From NCBI RefSeq assembly GCF_003269295.1, contig NZ_QLTT01000012.1, forward strand, positions 194,811 through 258,810: a stretch of 64,000 bases of DNA. Reading direction: 5' to 3'. Under the pieces are notes generated by a model. The model searched no databases. It had not been told where the DNA came from and was given only the letters and a program-made list of their open reading frames with translations. The translations under genes were made by a program, and so were the position numbers. Origin of the DNA: Lentzea atacamensis. Lineage in GTDB: Bacteria > Actinomycetota > Actinomycetes > Mycobacteriales > Pseudonocardiaceae. Within the stretch, counting starts at the first letter, position 1, and every line of letters begins with the position of its first letter. Below are positions 39,397 through 47,694 of the stretch, in pieces.

Positions 39397-41847
39397 GTGC
39401 GAGTCAGGAATGGCGTGCTCAAGATGCTCGGCCTGTGCCTGCTGGCTGGGGTTCTCCTCGCCGGCATGCTGTTCCCAGTCGTGGGCGCGACGGGCCTCGT
39501 GTCCAACCGCGCGAGCGACACCGTGGACAGCATCTCGGCCGACCTCGTGACCACGGATCCGCCGTTGATCACCACGGTCACGGACAAGGACGGGCAGCCG
39601 ATCGCCTACCTGTTCGACCAGTACAGGGTCTTGACCCCGCCGGAGAAGATCTCGCCGACGATGAAGGCGGCGCTGATCTCGGTCGAGGACCGCCGGTTCT
39701 ACGAACACCAGGGCGTGGACTGGAAGGGCACCATCCGCGCCGGCCTGACGAACCAGGTCAGCGGCGCGGTGACGCAGGGCGCGTCCACGCTGACCCAGCA
39801 GTACGTCAAGAACTACCTGGTCCACGTCGTCGCCAGGAACAACAAGCTGGAGCAGGCCAAGGCCCAGGAGCAGACCATCGCGCGCAAGATGCGCGAGGCC
39901 CGGATCTCGTTGCAGCTGGAGCGAAAGCTCGGCAAGGAGGAGATCCTCGCCAGGTACCTGAACGTCGTTCCTTTCGGGTCCACCATTTACGGCATCGCGG
40001 CGGCGGCGCAGGCTTACTTCAACACCACGCCGGACAAGTTGACGGTTCCACAAGCCGCGATGCTCGCCGGAATGGTGAACAGCCCGTCAGCGCTCGACCC
40101 CGAGGCGTATCCGGACAAAGCGCTGCAGCGACGTAATCAAGTGATCGACAGGATGGTCGAGAACGACAAGCTCTCGCGCGATGCCGGTGAGGCCGCGAAG
40201 AAGGAAGGCCTCGGACTCGCGAACCCGGTTCGCACACCACCGAACGGTTGTGTCGGCGCCGGTCCGGAAAACGGTTTCTTCTGTTCGTACGTGGTGAACT
40301 ACTTGCAGCGCGCGGGTTTCAGCGAAGAGCAGCTGCGCACCGGCGGCTACACCATTCAGACCACTTTGGACCGTTCGGTCACGTCGCAGGCGAAGGCGGC
40401 GGCCGAGGCGGGCGTGGCCAAGACCACCGACGGCATCGCGAACACGATGGCGATCGTCAAGCCGGGCAAGGAACGCCACGAGGTGCTCGCGTTGGTCGCG
40501 AACCGCGACTACGGCCTGAAGGCCGACCAGCGCCAGACGACGTACGACCTGCCGAGCGGCGTGGAGAACAAGTTCGGCGCGGGCTCCGTCTACAAGGTCT
40601 TCGCCGCCGCCGCCGCGATGGAGAAGGGCCTGGGGATCGAGAACGTCATCCCGACGCCGAGCTCGCACACGTCGCGGGTCTTCAAGGGTGGCGCCCAGCG
40701 CTGCCCGAGCACCGGTGAGCCCGGTACGCGCTGGTACTGCCTGAACAACTTCGACAACAGCTACCCGTCGTCGATGACGCTGCAGCAGGCCCTGCAGACC
40801 TCACCGAACACCGGTTTCGTGATCCTGGAAGAGCAGACGGGCATGGACGCGGTCGTCGACATGGCCTCGCGGCTCGGCATGCGCGAGACGATGGCGACCA
40901 ACCTGCAGGGCATCCGTCCCGACCCGAAGGCCAAGGACAAGCAGAACCGGATCTCGCAGACCGAGTTTTTCAAGCAGAACGGCGGCAACGCGTCGTTCAC
41001 GCTGTCCCCCGCGCCGGTGTCCACTCTGGAGCTCGCAAACGTGGCCGCCACCATCGTGAGCGGCGGCAAGTGGTGCCCGCCCACGCCGATCGGCAAGGTG
41101 CTGGACCGCAACGGCAAGGGCGTCCCGGTGAACGAGGCGCCGTGCGAGCAGGTCGTGGCGGAGGGGCTCGCGAACGGCCTGGCCGCCGGCATGAGCAAGG
41201 ACGACCAGGACCGCGGCACCGCGGCGGCTGCCGCCCGCGCGGTCAAGTGGAACCGGCCCATGATCGGCAAGACGGGCACCACCGAGGAGTACAAGTCGGC
41301 GGCGTTCATCGGCGCGACCCCGGACTTCGCGGGCGCGGTGCAGACGTTCAACGACGGCACCACGCCACGCCCGATCTGCGTGGGCGGCGCACCGCGGTTG
41401 TGCGGCAACGGCAACATCTTCGGCGGCACGATCCCCGCCAGGACGTGGTTCGAGACGATGACGAAGCTGCACGCGCCGTTGCCGGTGTCGCAGCTGCCGC
41501 CGGTCGAGCAGCGGTACCTCAAGGGCGGCAAGGAGATCCAGATCCCCGACGTGGTGGGCCGTCAGGTCAACGACGCGGTGCGGATCCTGGAGCAGGCCGG
41601 CTACAAGGTGAGCCAGCAGACGGTCAACTCCGACCAGCCGAAGGGGACGGTCGTGAGCCAGTCGCCGCGCGGCAACGCGTTGCGCGGCACGGTCGTCACG
41701 CTGTCGGTGAGCTCTGGTTACGTGCCGCCGCCGGTGCCGAGCGAGACGCCGGGCAGCAACCCGAACGAACCGGGCAATCCCGGCAACCCGAACGAGCCAC
41801 CACCGATCACGCTGCCGACCGAACCACCCGGCGTGCCCAGGAGGTAG
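39397..41847 (+). CDS. ponA2: Bifunctional class A penicillin-binding protein with PASTA domain
   Basis: 816 aa from GTG 39397. N-terminal membrane anchor (MLGLCLLAGVLLAGMLFPVV), GT51 glycosyltransferase with SVEDRRFYEHQGVDWKG and QGASTLTQQYVKN, then a transpeptidase with SVYK (Ser ~396), the SPNT motif (SxN) and GKTGTT (~625). One PASTA domain (IPDVVGRQVNDAVRILEQAG) is followed by a Pro/Asn/Glu-rich tail. It polymerises and cross-links peptidoglycan. Corresponds to Rv3682; next to whiB4 as in mycobacteria. Confidence 0.96.
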   Translation: MRVRNGVLKMLGLCLLAGVLLAGMLFPVVGATGLVSNRASDTVDSISADLVTTDPPLITTVTDKDGQPIAYLFDQYRVLTPPEKISPTMKAALISVEDRRFYEHQGVDWKGTIRAGLTNQVSGAVTQGASTLTQQYVKNYLVHVVARNNKLEQAKAQEQTIARKMREARISLQLERKLGKEEILARYLNVVPFGSTIYGIAAAAQAYFNTTPDKLTVPQAAMLAGMVNSPSALDPEAYPDKALQRRNQVIDRMVENDKLSRDAGEAAKKEGLGLANPVRTPPNGCVGAGPENGFFCSYVVNYLQRAGFSEEQLRTGGYTIQTTLDRSVTSQAKAAAEAGVAKTTDGIANTMAIVKPGKERHEVLALVANRDYGLKADQRQTTYDLPSGVENKFGAGSVYKVFAAAAAMEKGLGIENVIPTPSSHTSRVFKGGAQRCPSTGEPGTRWYCLNNFDNSYPSSMTLQQALQTSPNTGFVILEEQTGMDAVVDMASRLGMRETMATNLQGIRPDPKAKDKQNRISQTEFFKQNGGNASFTLSPAPVSTLELANVAATIVSGGKWCPPTPIGKVLDRNGKGVPVNEAPCEQVVAEGLANGLAAGMSKDDQDRGTAAAAARAVKWNRPMIGKTGTTEEYKSAAFIGATPDFAGAVQTFNDGTTPRPICVGGAPRLCGNGNIFGGTIPARTWFETMTKLHAPLPVSQLPPVEQRYLKGGKEIQIPDVVGRQVNDAVRILEQAGYKVSQQTVNSDQPKGTVVSQSPRGNALRGTVVTLSVSSGYVPPPVPSETPGSNPNEPGNPGNPNEPPPITLPTEPPGVPRR

Positions 41848-41878
41848 GCCCTGGGCCGTGTTGCCAAAGGACTGAGCC

Positions 41879-42202
41879 GTGCCCGACCGACCTGAGATCG
41901 TCTGCATCTGCGGCTCTACCCGGTTCGTGGACGAGATGCGTGCGGCGAACCGTGATCTGACCTTCGCAGGTGTCATCGTCGTCGCGCCGGGCGTCTTCAC
42001 ACGCGCCGAGGATCATGAAGCAGACGAGTTGATCACCAACGAGCAGAAGACCGCGCTGCACACCCTTCACCCGCGCAAGATCGACCTCGCTGACCGGGTT
42101 CTGGTCGTCAACCCCGGCGGGTACATCGGCGAGTCCACGAGCAGGGAGATCGCATATGCCCGCGCCACCGGCAAGCCGATCTCGTTCACCGATCCCGTCT
42201 GA
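41879..42202 (+). CDS. Nucleoside 2-deoxyribosyltransferase-like small protein
   Basis: 107 aa from GTG 41879. VCICGSTRFVDEM at the start and LVVNPGGYIGESTSREIAYA near the end are typical of the DUF4406/Nuc_deoxyrib_tr superfamily, which shares the fold of deoxyribosyltransferases. The catalytic Glu could be the one in YIGEST. Follows ponA2 by 31 bp. The substrate is unknown. Confidence 0.75.
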   Translation: MPDRPEIVCICGSTRFVDEMRAANRDLTFAGVIVVAPGVFTRAEDHEADELITNEQKTALHTLHPRKIDLADRVLVVNPGGYIGESTSREIAYARATGKPISFTDPV

Positions 42203-42241
42203 CCAGTAGACGCTTCGCGGTGCTCGCGGGCAACGAGTCTC

Positions 42242-42901
42242 CTAGCGGCGTTCGGCGAGCACCTGCTTGAGCTGCTGGACGCTCGTGTCGATGTGCGCGC
42301 GGATCTCGGCGACCGCCCGATCGCGATCGCCCGCGAGGAAGGCGTCGAGGATGCGCCTGTGGTCGGCGACGACCTCGTCCGGTGTCTCCGACTTCGTGAG
42401 CACCGTGAGGTAGAAGCGCAACTCCTTGGTCATCGCGGCGAAGAAGTCGTCGAGCCGGGTGCTGTCCAGCACCGCCACGATCGCCTGGTGGAAGGCCAGG
42501 TCGCGGTCGACGATCGCAGGGAGGTCGCCGGTCTGCGCCGCGTCCACCAGGTCGTCGAACGCGCGGGTGATCGCGTCGAGCTGCGCGGGGCTCGGGGTCC
42601 GGGCGGCCGCGGCCGTTTCCAGGCGTTCGCGGGCGGTGTAGAGGGCCTCGACGTTCTCCGGCGTCGGGGCGATGACGACGGCGCCGCGGTTGACCTCGTA
42701 CCGAACCAGCCCGGTGAGCTCGAGGATCCGCACGGCCTCGCGGATGGTGTTCCGCGCGACCCCCAGCTCGGCGGCGATGGCGCTCTCCCTGAGCCTGTCA
42801 CCAGGGCCGAAGGCGCCGGCCATGATCCGTTCGGAGAGGCCGTCGGCCAACTGCTGGGCCGTGGTCGTGCGGCGCACTTCGAGGCCGTCGAGGGCTGACA
42901 T
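42242..42901 (-). CDS. GntR/FadR-family regulator (FCD type)
   Basis: 219 aa from ATG 42901. Winged helix with RLRESAIAAELGVARNTIREAVRILE, then the all-helical FCD domain with metal ligands in DLAFHQAIVAVLDS (Asp/His) and VVADHRRILDAFLAGD (His), which usually binds a carboxylate. It is divergent from the HAD dehalogenase gene, with a perfect dyad in between, so that gene is the likely target. Confidence 0.92.
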   Translation of the reverse strand: MSALDGLEVRRTTTAQQLADGLSERIMAGAFGPGDRLRESAIAAELGVARNTIREAVRILELTGLVRYEVNRGAVVIAPTPENVEALYTARERLETAAAARTPSPAQLDAITRAFDDLVDAAQTGDLPAIVDRDLAFHQAIVAVLDSTRLDDFFAAMTKELRFYLTVLTKSETPDEVVADHRRILDAFLAGDRDRAVAEIRAHIDTSVQQLKQVLAERR

Positions 42902-42924
42902 GTGGCCAGTTTAACCGGTTGCCC

Positions 42925-42939
42925 TACAGTTCAACTGTA
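42925..42939. promoter_or_regulatory. GntR operator between the regulator and the HAD gene
   Basis: TACAGTT-C-AACTGTA is a perfect palindrome; a further TACAGTT lies at 42941-42947, close to the HAD start at 42954. FadR-type regulators bind short odd dyads like this. The second half site would cover the HAD ribosome site or -10 region. Confidence 0.75.
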
Positions 42940-42953
42940 CTACAGTTCTCTTC

Positions 42954-43670
42954 ATGGACCTGACGAAGTTCCGGGCACTCAGCTTCGACTGCTACGGCAC
43001 GCTCATCGACTGGGAGACCGGTATCGCCGCGGTGCTCACACCGTGGGCGCGCGAACAGGGGCTCGACCTCTCCGACGAGGAACTGCTGCTGGCCTACGGC
43101 GATCAGGAGGCGGCCGTCGAGGCGGCGACACCGGCCGCGCTGTACCCGGACGTGCTGGCAACCGCATTCCGCCGGACGGGAGAGGCGCTCGGGCGCGAGG
43201 TGAGCGACGAGTGGGCACAGCGGCTCGGCTCGTCGGTGCCGGACTGGCCGGCGTTCCCCGACTCCGCCGATGCGCTGGCGCGACTGGCTTCCCACTACCA
43301 GCTGATCATTCTGTCCAATGTGCACCGCGCCGGGTTCGCCGGCAGCAACCGGCACCTGCGCGGGGACTTCTCGGCGATCATCACCGCGGAGGACGTCGGC
43401 GCGTACAAGCCGGCCGAGAACCACTTCCGGGCGCTGGACGCGAAGCTCGAAGAGCTGGGAGTGGACCGTTCGGAGCTGCTGCACGTGGCGCAGAGCCTGT
43501 TCCACGACCACGTTCCGGCCAAGCGGGAGGGACTGCCGTCGGTGTGGATCAACCGGCGGCACGACAAGCCGGGCTGGGGCGCGACGCCGCAGCCGTCCGG
43601 CGAGTTCAGCTACGGCCTGGAGTTCAGCTCGATGGGCGAGTTCGCGGACGCGGTGGACAAGGCGTTCTGA
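42954..43670 (+). CDS. Haloacid dehalogenase type II-like HAD hydrolase
   Basis: 238 aa from ATG 42954. Motif I is LSFDCYGTLIDWE at ~10, motif II is LIILSNVHRAGF at ~117, and the later part is GAYKPAENHF and VAQSLFHDHVPAK. The D-x-Y-G-T first motif is that of L-2-haloacid dehalogenases, where the second Asp is replaced by Tyr; the substrate may be a haloacid or a phosphate ester. Likely controlled by the divergent GntR gene. Confidence 0.88.
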   Translation: MDLTKFRALSFDCYGTLIDWETGIAAVLTPWAREQGLDLSDEELLLAYGDQEAAVEAATPAALYPDVLATAFRRTGEALGREVSDEWAQRLGSSVPDWPAFPDSADALARLASHYQLIILSNVHRAGFAGSNRHLRGDFSAIITAEDVGAYKPAENHFRALDAKLEELGVDRSELLHVAQSLFHDHVPAKREGLPSVWINRRHDKPGWGATPQPSGEFSYGLEFSSMGEFADAVDKAF

Positions 43671-43676
43671 AGTTGG

Positions 43677-43707
43677 CGTGCCGCAGCGGGTCACCCGCTG
43701 CGGCACG
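43677..43707. terminator. Bidirectional terminator between convergent genes
   Basis: CGTGCCGCAGCGGG (43677-43690) and CCCGCTGCGGCACG (43694-43707) are perfectly complementary with a TCA loop. The hairpin sits between the HAD stop and the YqeY stop and can end both transcripts. Confidence 0.85.
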
Positions 43708-43712
43708 TCGTG

Positions 43713-44183
43713 TCAGGAGGTCAGCCTGGCCTTCACCGCGGCGGCGACACGACCGCCTTCGGCACGTCCGGCGACCTCGGCGTTGACGGCCTTCATGACC
43801 TGGCCCATCTGCTTCGGCCCCGGCGCCTCACCGAGCTGCGCGGCAACGGCGTCGACCGCCTTGTCCACAATGGAAGCGAGTTCGGCGTCGTCGAGCTGGG
43901 CGGGAAGGTAGGCCTCCAGCACGGCGAGCTCCTTGCGCTCCAGCTCCGCCTGCTCGGTGCGACCAGCGCCGGCGAACGCCTCGGCGGCCTCCTTGCGCTT
44001 CTTCGCCTCGCGCGTGAGGACCTTCACGACCTCGTCGTCACTGAGCTCGCGAGCCTGCTTGCCCGAGACCTCTTCGTTGGTGACCGCCGTGAGCGCCATG
44101 CGCAACGCACCGGCCGTGACGTTCTCCCTGGCCTTCATGGCCGCAGTCAGGTCGTTCTGCAGCCGCGTCTTCAACTCCGCCAT
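43713..44183 (-). CDS. GatB/YqeY-domain protein
   Basis: 156 aa from ATG 44183. The YqeY family starts with LKTRLQNDLTAAMKARE and contains LTREAKKRKEAAEAFAGAGR, EAYLPAQLDD and GPKQMGQVMKAVNAEVAGRAEGG. The fold is the tRNA-binding tail domain of GatB, but the free protein's role is uncertain. Divergent from the phosphoesterase gene. Confidence 0.92.
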   Translation of the reverse strand: MAELKTRLQNDLTAAMKARENVTAGALRMALTAVTNEEVSGKQARELSDDEVVKVLTREAKKRKEAAEAFAGAGRTEQAELERKELAVLEAYLPAQLDDAELASIVDKAVDAVAAQLGEAPGPKQMGQVMKAVNAEVAGRAEGGRVAAAVKARLTS

Positions 44184-44251
44184 GGCGCAGAACGGTACAG
44201 CCCACCGGATGCCGCGCCGATCGAGTTAACCGCCTTCCGTACCCTTGACAC

Positions 44252-45205
44252 GTGAACAAGCTCGGCCGCGCCCTCCTCGCCACGACCGCACTCGGCACCG
44301 CGACCATCGCGTACGCGGCGGGAATCGAGAGAAGGCACTGGACCCTGCGCACCGCCACCGTGCCGGTGCTGTCGCCGGGCGCGCGCCCGATTCGTGTGCT
44401 GCACATCTCGGACCTGCACATGACGCCCAACCAGGTGTCGAAGCAGCGCTGGGTAGCGGCCCTGAACGACCTGAACCCCGACCTGGTCGTCAACACGGGC
44501 GACAACCTCGCGCACAAGGACGCCGTCCCCGCGGTGCTGCGCGCGCTCGGCCCGTTGCTCGACCGTCCAGGCGTGTTCGTGTTCGGCAGCAACGACTACT
44601 ACGCCCCGAAGCTCAAGAACCCGGTGCGCTACCTCCTGCCGTCCTCCAAGACCAAGCGCATCCACGGCGTGACGCTGCCGTGGCGCGACCTCCGCGCCGG
44701 CATGATCGAGCGCGGCTGGGTCGACCTGACCCACGTCCGCCGGACGATTGAGGTGGGCGGCCAGACGATCTTCGCCGCCGGCCTCGACGACCCGCACCTG
44801 AAGCGCGACCGGTACGCGGACATCGCAGGCACGCCAGACCCGCGCGCCGCACTGCGCCTCGGCGTCACACACTCCCCCGAACCGCGCGTTCTGGACCCCT
44901 TCGCGGCTGACGGCTACGACTTCGTGATGGCCGGGCACACCCATGGCGGACAGCTGCGCGTGCCGTTCTACGGCGCATTGGTGACCAACTGCGAACTGGA
45001 CCGCGGTCGCGCTCGTGGTGTGTCGCGGTGGGGTTCGCACATGTGGATGAACGTGTCCGCCGGGATGGGCACTTCGCCGTATGCGCCGGTGCGGTTCTGC
45101 TGCCCTCCGGAGGCTTCCCTGCTGACCCTGGTTCCTCGGCCTGTTACGCCTGGTCAGGGCCGGAATGAGGGGGTCCGTTTCGGAGCTGGGGCGGACATGA
45201 TGTAG
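44252..45205 (+). CDS. Membrane-anchored metallophosphoesterase (Rv3683 type)
   Basis: 317 aa from GTG 44252. An N-terminal hydrophobic segment (LLATTALGTATIAYAAG) probably anchors it. Metal ligands: HISDLHM (D-x-H) at ~51, VNTGDNLAHKD at ~79, FGSNDYYAPK (GNxE/D-like) at ~112 and VMAGHTHGGQLRVPF at ~229. YkuE-like enzymes of this class act on lipid-linked phosphates; substrate unknown. Directly upstream of the tRNA gene, with a 19-bp gap. Confidence 0.9.
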   Translation: MNKLGRALLATTALGTATIAYAAGIERRHWTLRTATVPVLSPGARPIRVLHISDLHMTPNQVSKQRWVAALNDLNPDLVVNTGDNLAHKDAVPAVLRALGPLLDRPGVFVFGSNDYYAPKLKNPVRYLLPSSKTKRIHGVTLPWRDLRAGMIERGWVDLTHVRRTIEVGGQTIFAAGLDDPHLKRDRYADIAGTPDPRAALRLGVTHSPEPRVLDPFAADGYDFVMAGHTHGGQLRVPFYGALVTNCELDRGRARGVSRWGSHMWMNVSAGMGTSPYAPVRFCCPPEASLLTLVPRPVTPGQGRNEGVRFGAGADMM

Positions 45206-45224
45206 AGTTCTACTCGTTCCCAGC

Positions 45225-45298
<74 letters not shown>

Positions 45299-45300
45299 TT

Positions 45301-45346
45301 AAAAATCGGGCCGATTCCATGTTGCAGTGGAATCGGCCCGATTTTT
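45301..45346 (+). terminator. Strong intrinsic terminator after tRNA-Pro
   Basis: AAAAATCGGGCCGATTCCA (45301-45319) pairs with TGGAATCGGCCCGATTTTT (45328-45346), ending in a T-run. It is a complete rho-independent terminator; it works in both directions by symmetry. The following stretch to 45600 shows no gene, and 45347-45600 has only weak ORFs. Confidence 0.92.
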
Positions 45347-45600
45347 GTTTTCCGGCAAAGGCCATGGATCGTCCAGGAAAGCCACCCAATCGTGTGACGC
45401 GGCTCGACACGGGCGACGGCGGAGGTCACCGTGTCTACATGACGCAGTGCCACCGTTCCGCACCAAACAATACGGAACGCGCACGTTGCGTTAAGCCTTC
45501 CGAGTGAAGGTTGACGGTTCAACTCACGGTGCGTAACGGGCATCTAGATCCAGACGACGAAGGCTGTGGTTCGGCAGTCGTTGAAAGTCGGGAGAAGCAA

Positions 45601-45822
45601 GTGATGGACTCCGCCGCCGCTAAACCCATCCACAGGTCGTGGATCGTCCTCGCAGCCAAGGCCGTTGTGGTGCTGCAGTCGCTTGCGATCGTCTACATGC
45701 TGACGTCGGCCTGGGTGACGGCCGCGGTGGCCGCCGGCTTCATCGTGGTCCTGGCCGCGGTCAAGGCGTTGTCGCGCGCCTCGCAGCAGGCTGACCGGAT
45801 CTTCGAGGAAGAGCTCCGCTGA
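45601..45822 (+). CDS. Small two-helix membrane protein
   Basis: 73 aa from GTG 45601 (ATG 45604 is equally good); GGGAGA lies six bases upstream. The protein has two hydrophobic helices (WIVLAAKAVVVLQSLAIVYML and WVTAAVAAGFIVVLAAVKAL) joined tightly, then a charged tail ADRIFEEELR. No family is recognised. Confidence 0.65.
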   Translation: MMDSAAAKPIHRSWIVLAAKAVVVLQSLAIVYMLTSAWVTAAVAAGFIVVLAAVKALSRASQQADRIFEEELR

Positions 45823-45840
45823 GACTTTACGATCGGACGC

Positions 45841-46137
45841 ATGATCACTCGTGTGTCCGAAGCGCTCGTGAAAGCAGGGCGTGAGCAGGAGTTCGTCGAG
45901 CGGGTCCGGGATCTCGTCGAGACGTTCCCCGAGACCTACGAAGGCCTTCTCGCGCACCAGGTGCTGGTCGACCTGGGGGACCCGCAGAAGGTGCAGTACG
46001 TGAGCCGGTGGCGGGACGAGCAAGCGCTCGAGGGCTACGCGGGAGCCAACTGGCGCACCGATCCGGTGACCTTTCCGGATGAGGACGAGTACCTGCGGCA
46101 GCCGCTCAAGCTGCGGCACTTCCGGGACGTCAGCTGA
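45841..46137 (+). CDS. Antibiotic biosynthesis monooxygenase (ABM)-fold protein
   Basis: 98 aa from ATG 45841. The pattern MITRVSEALVKAGREQEFVER, QVLVDLGDPQKVQYVSRWRDEQALEGYA is typical of the dimeric ABM ferredoxin-like fold. These small proteins include haem or quinol monooxygenases, but most are of unknown substrate. Overlaps the GAF gene convergently by 8 bp. Confidence 0.75.
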   Translation: MITRVSEALVKAGREQEFVERVRDLVETFPETYEGLLAHQVLVDLGDPQKVQYVSRWRDEQALEGYAGANWRTDPVTFPDEDEYLRQPLKLRHFRDVS

Positions 46138-46609
46138 AGAAGCCCCGTGCGGGCAGGCCCTCGGGGAAGCGTTCCAGCGCAACGCCTGCCGCCAGGGCCA
46201 GTGACTCCAGGGCCTCGGTCTCCGCGGGGGTCGCGGTGTGCGGAACGGCCCAGTAGCAGCCGATCGCGCCGATCGGTTCGGGGCGCAGGATCGGAGCCAT
46301 CAGCAGACTGCGCACGAAGGTCGGCCGGTAGGCCTCCTGCGGAATCCTCGGATCGAAGCGGATGTCCCTGATCGCCACGGTTTGGCGGTTCATCATCGCC
46401 CAGCCGCTGATGCAGGTCGTCACGGGGAAGCGCTGGCCCTTCCACAGCGGACTCATCGAGTCCTCGTCCGCGTAGTAACAGAGATCGCCGTCCAGCAGCA
46501 CCAGCGTGGCGCCGTGGGCTGCCAGTGAGGAACGGGCCGCGGTGCGCACGATCCGGTGGACTTCCTCCAGCGTGGCAGCCTCGGCCAGGCGATCCATCGC
46601 TTCGGCCAT
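46130..46609 (-). CDS. Single GAF-domain protein
   Basis: 159 aa from ATG 46609. The GAF pattern covers almost the whole protein: LEEVHRIVRTAARSSLAAHGATLVLL, PVTTCISGWAMMNRQTVAIRDIRFDPR and GAIGCYWAVPHTATPAETEAL. A Cys in TTCISGW and another in GAIGCYW may bind a ligand or bilin. No output domain is attached, so it is a stand-alone sensor or a free-methionine-sulfoxide-reductase relative. Confidence 0.8.
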   Translation of the reverse strand: MAEAMDRLAEAATLEEVHRIVRTAARSSLAAHGATLVLLDGDLCYYADEDSMSPLWKGQRFPVTTCISGWAMMNRQTVAIRDIRFDPRIPQEAYRPTFVRSLLMAPILRPEPIGAIGCYWAVPHTATPAETEALESLALAAGVALERFPEGLPARGFFS

Positions 46610-46618
46610 GCATCAACG

Positions 46619-47104
46619 TTAACTCTCGCGAGGCTGCAGGCCTAGGTGTTCCGGTGCGGGTGGAAATCCGGAGGTCGGCTTCAGCGTGAACACGTGCGAC
46701 GACGGGCCGTGGGTGCGCAGGTGCACCAGCCGTTCCTCGGCTTCCGCGACGGACGGGCGGTGGCCGGCGGGTACCCACCACAGCGCGGTCATCGCCTCGA
46801 CGGGGTGGTGGAACCACTGGCGCCGGCCGCGCAGGATCGCGCGGTGGGCGTCGCCGTAGACGAAGGCGAGCAACGCCTCGGGCGACTCCCACACGGACAT
46901 GTTCACGATCAGCCAGTCGTCGTCGAAGACGCGGATCGCCGTCGCGTCGCCCGCCTCGCCCTGCAGCCGCCAGCGGAAGCCCGGTGCGGCGTCCGCGACC
47001 GCGTTCACCGGGTCGAGGGCGTCGACGAACTCCTTGAGCTGCGGGCTGTCCAGCGGCGCCAGCAGTCGTGAGATGTTGACCTGGGCCAGCTCGAAGGCGC
47101 TCAT
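46619..47104 (-). CDS. DUF3291 protein
   Basis: 161 aa from ATG 47104, overlapping the upstream stop by ATGA. Features: FELAQVNISRLLAPLDSPQL, GFRWRLQGEAGDATAIRVFDD, NMSVWESPEALLAFVYGDAHR and ALWWVPAGHRPSVAEAEERL. The DUF3291 family resembles dimeric alpha-beta barrels. Function unknown. It may form an operon with the upstream membrane protein. Confidence 0.85.
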   Translation of the reverse strand: MSAFELAQVNISRLLAPLDSPQLKEFVDALDPVNAVADAAPGFRWRLQGEAGDATAIRVFDDDWLIVNMSVWESPEALLAFVYGDAHRAILRGRRQWFHHPVEAMTALWWVPAGHRPSVAEAEERLVHLRTHGPSSHVFTLKPTSGFPPAPEHLGLQPRES

Positions 47105-47652
47105 CGGCGGTTCCCCGGCGCGTGGCCCTGCGCCAGCGACAGCTGGTGCTTCGCCACGATCCACTGCTTGCCGGCAGGCCGCGACGCCAGGACCAGGCTG
47201 AGGATGCACACCGCCAGCAGCACGGCCGACGCCATGGACGGCACGAGCTCGGCGACGCCTCTGCTGACCGAGCGGAACAGCGCCGCCGCGAGCACCAGGC
47301 CGGTGAAGACGCCCGCCAGCTGCGAGGTGACCGTGTTCGGGAAGTACGGGTGGTTGATCGACAACGCGCCCAGGGCGTTGAGCACACCGACTCCGGCGAC
47401 GACGGCCGCGAGCACGATGCCGACGACCAGCGTGGCGCCGGACATCAGGAAGCTCATGATCACGAACGCGGCGATGACCAGCATTCCGACGGCGAGGATC
47501 CAGTTCAGGAGCGCCAGGAGCACGAGCGGCGCCGGCTTCGGCGGCAGGTAGCCCGGCCAGGGCTGCTGGTGCGGATGCCCCTGCTGCGGATACGGCTGTT
47601 GGTACTTCGGCCGCGCAGGTGGCGGCGCTCCCCACTGTGGTGGTGTTGTCAT
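47101..47652 (-). CDS. Membrane protein with Pro/Gln-rich N-terminus
   Basis: 183 aa from ATG 47652. A Pro-, Gln- and His-rich cytoplasmic segment (~40 residues) precedes four hydrophobic helices, the last ending LVLASRPAGKQWIVAKHQLS. Such layouts are common in actinobacterial DUF4190-like or septal proteins, but no family is certain. Divergent from the S9 peptidase with a 42-bp gap. Confidence 0.75.
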   Translation of the reverse strand: MTTPPQWGAPPPARPKYQQPYPQQGHPHQQPWPGYLPPKPAPLVLLALLNWILAVGMLVIAAFVIMSFLMSGATLVVGIVLAAVVAGVGVLNALGALSINHPYFPNTVTSQLAGVFTGLVLAAALFRSVSRGVAELVPSMASAVLLAVCILSLVLASRPAGKQWIVAKHQLSLAQGHAPGNRR

Positions 47653-47694
47653 CTCAAGTCCCCCTAGTACTGCCACTGACTCTAGTGTTGAGAC

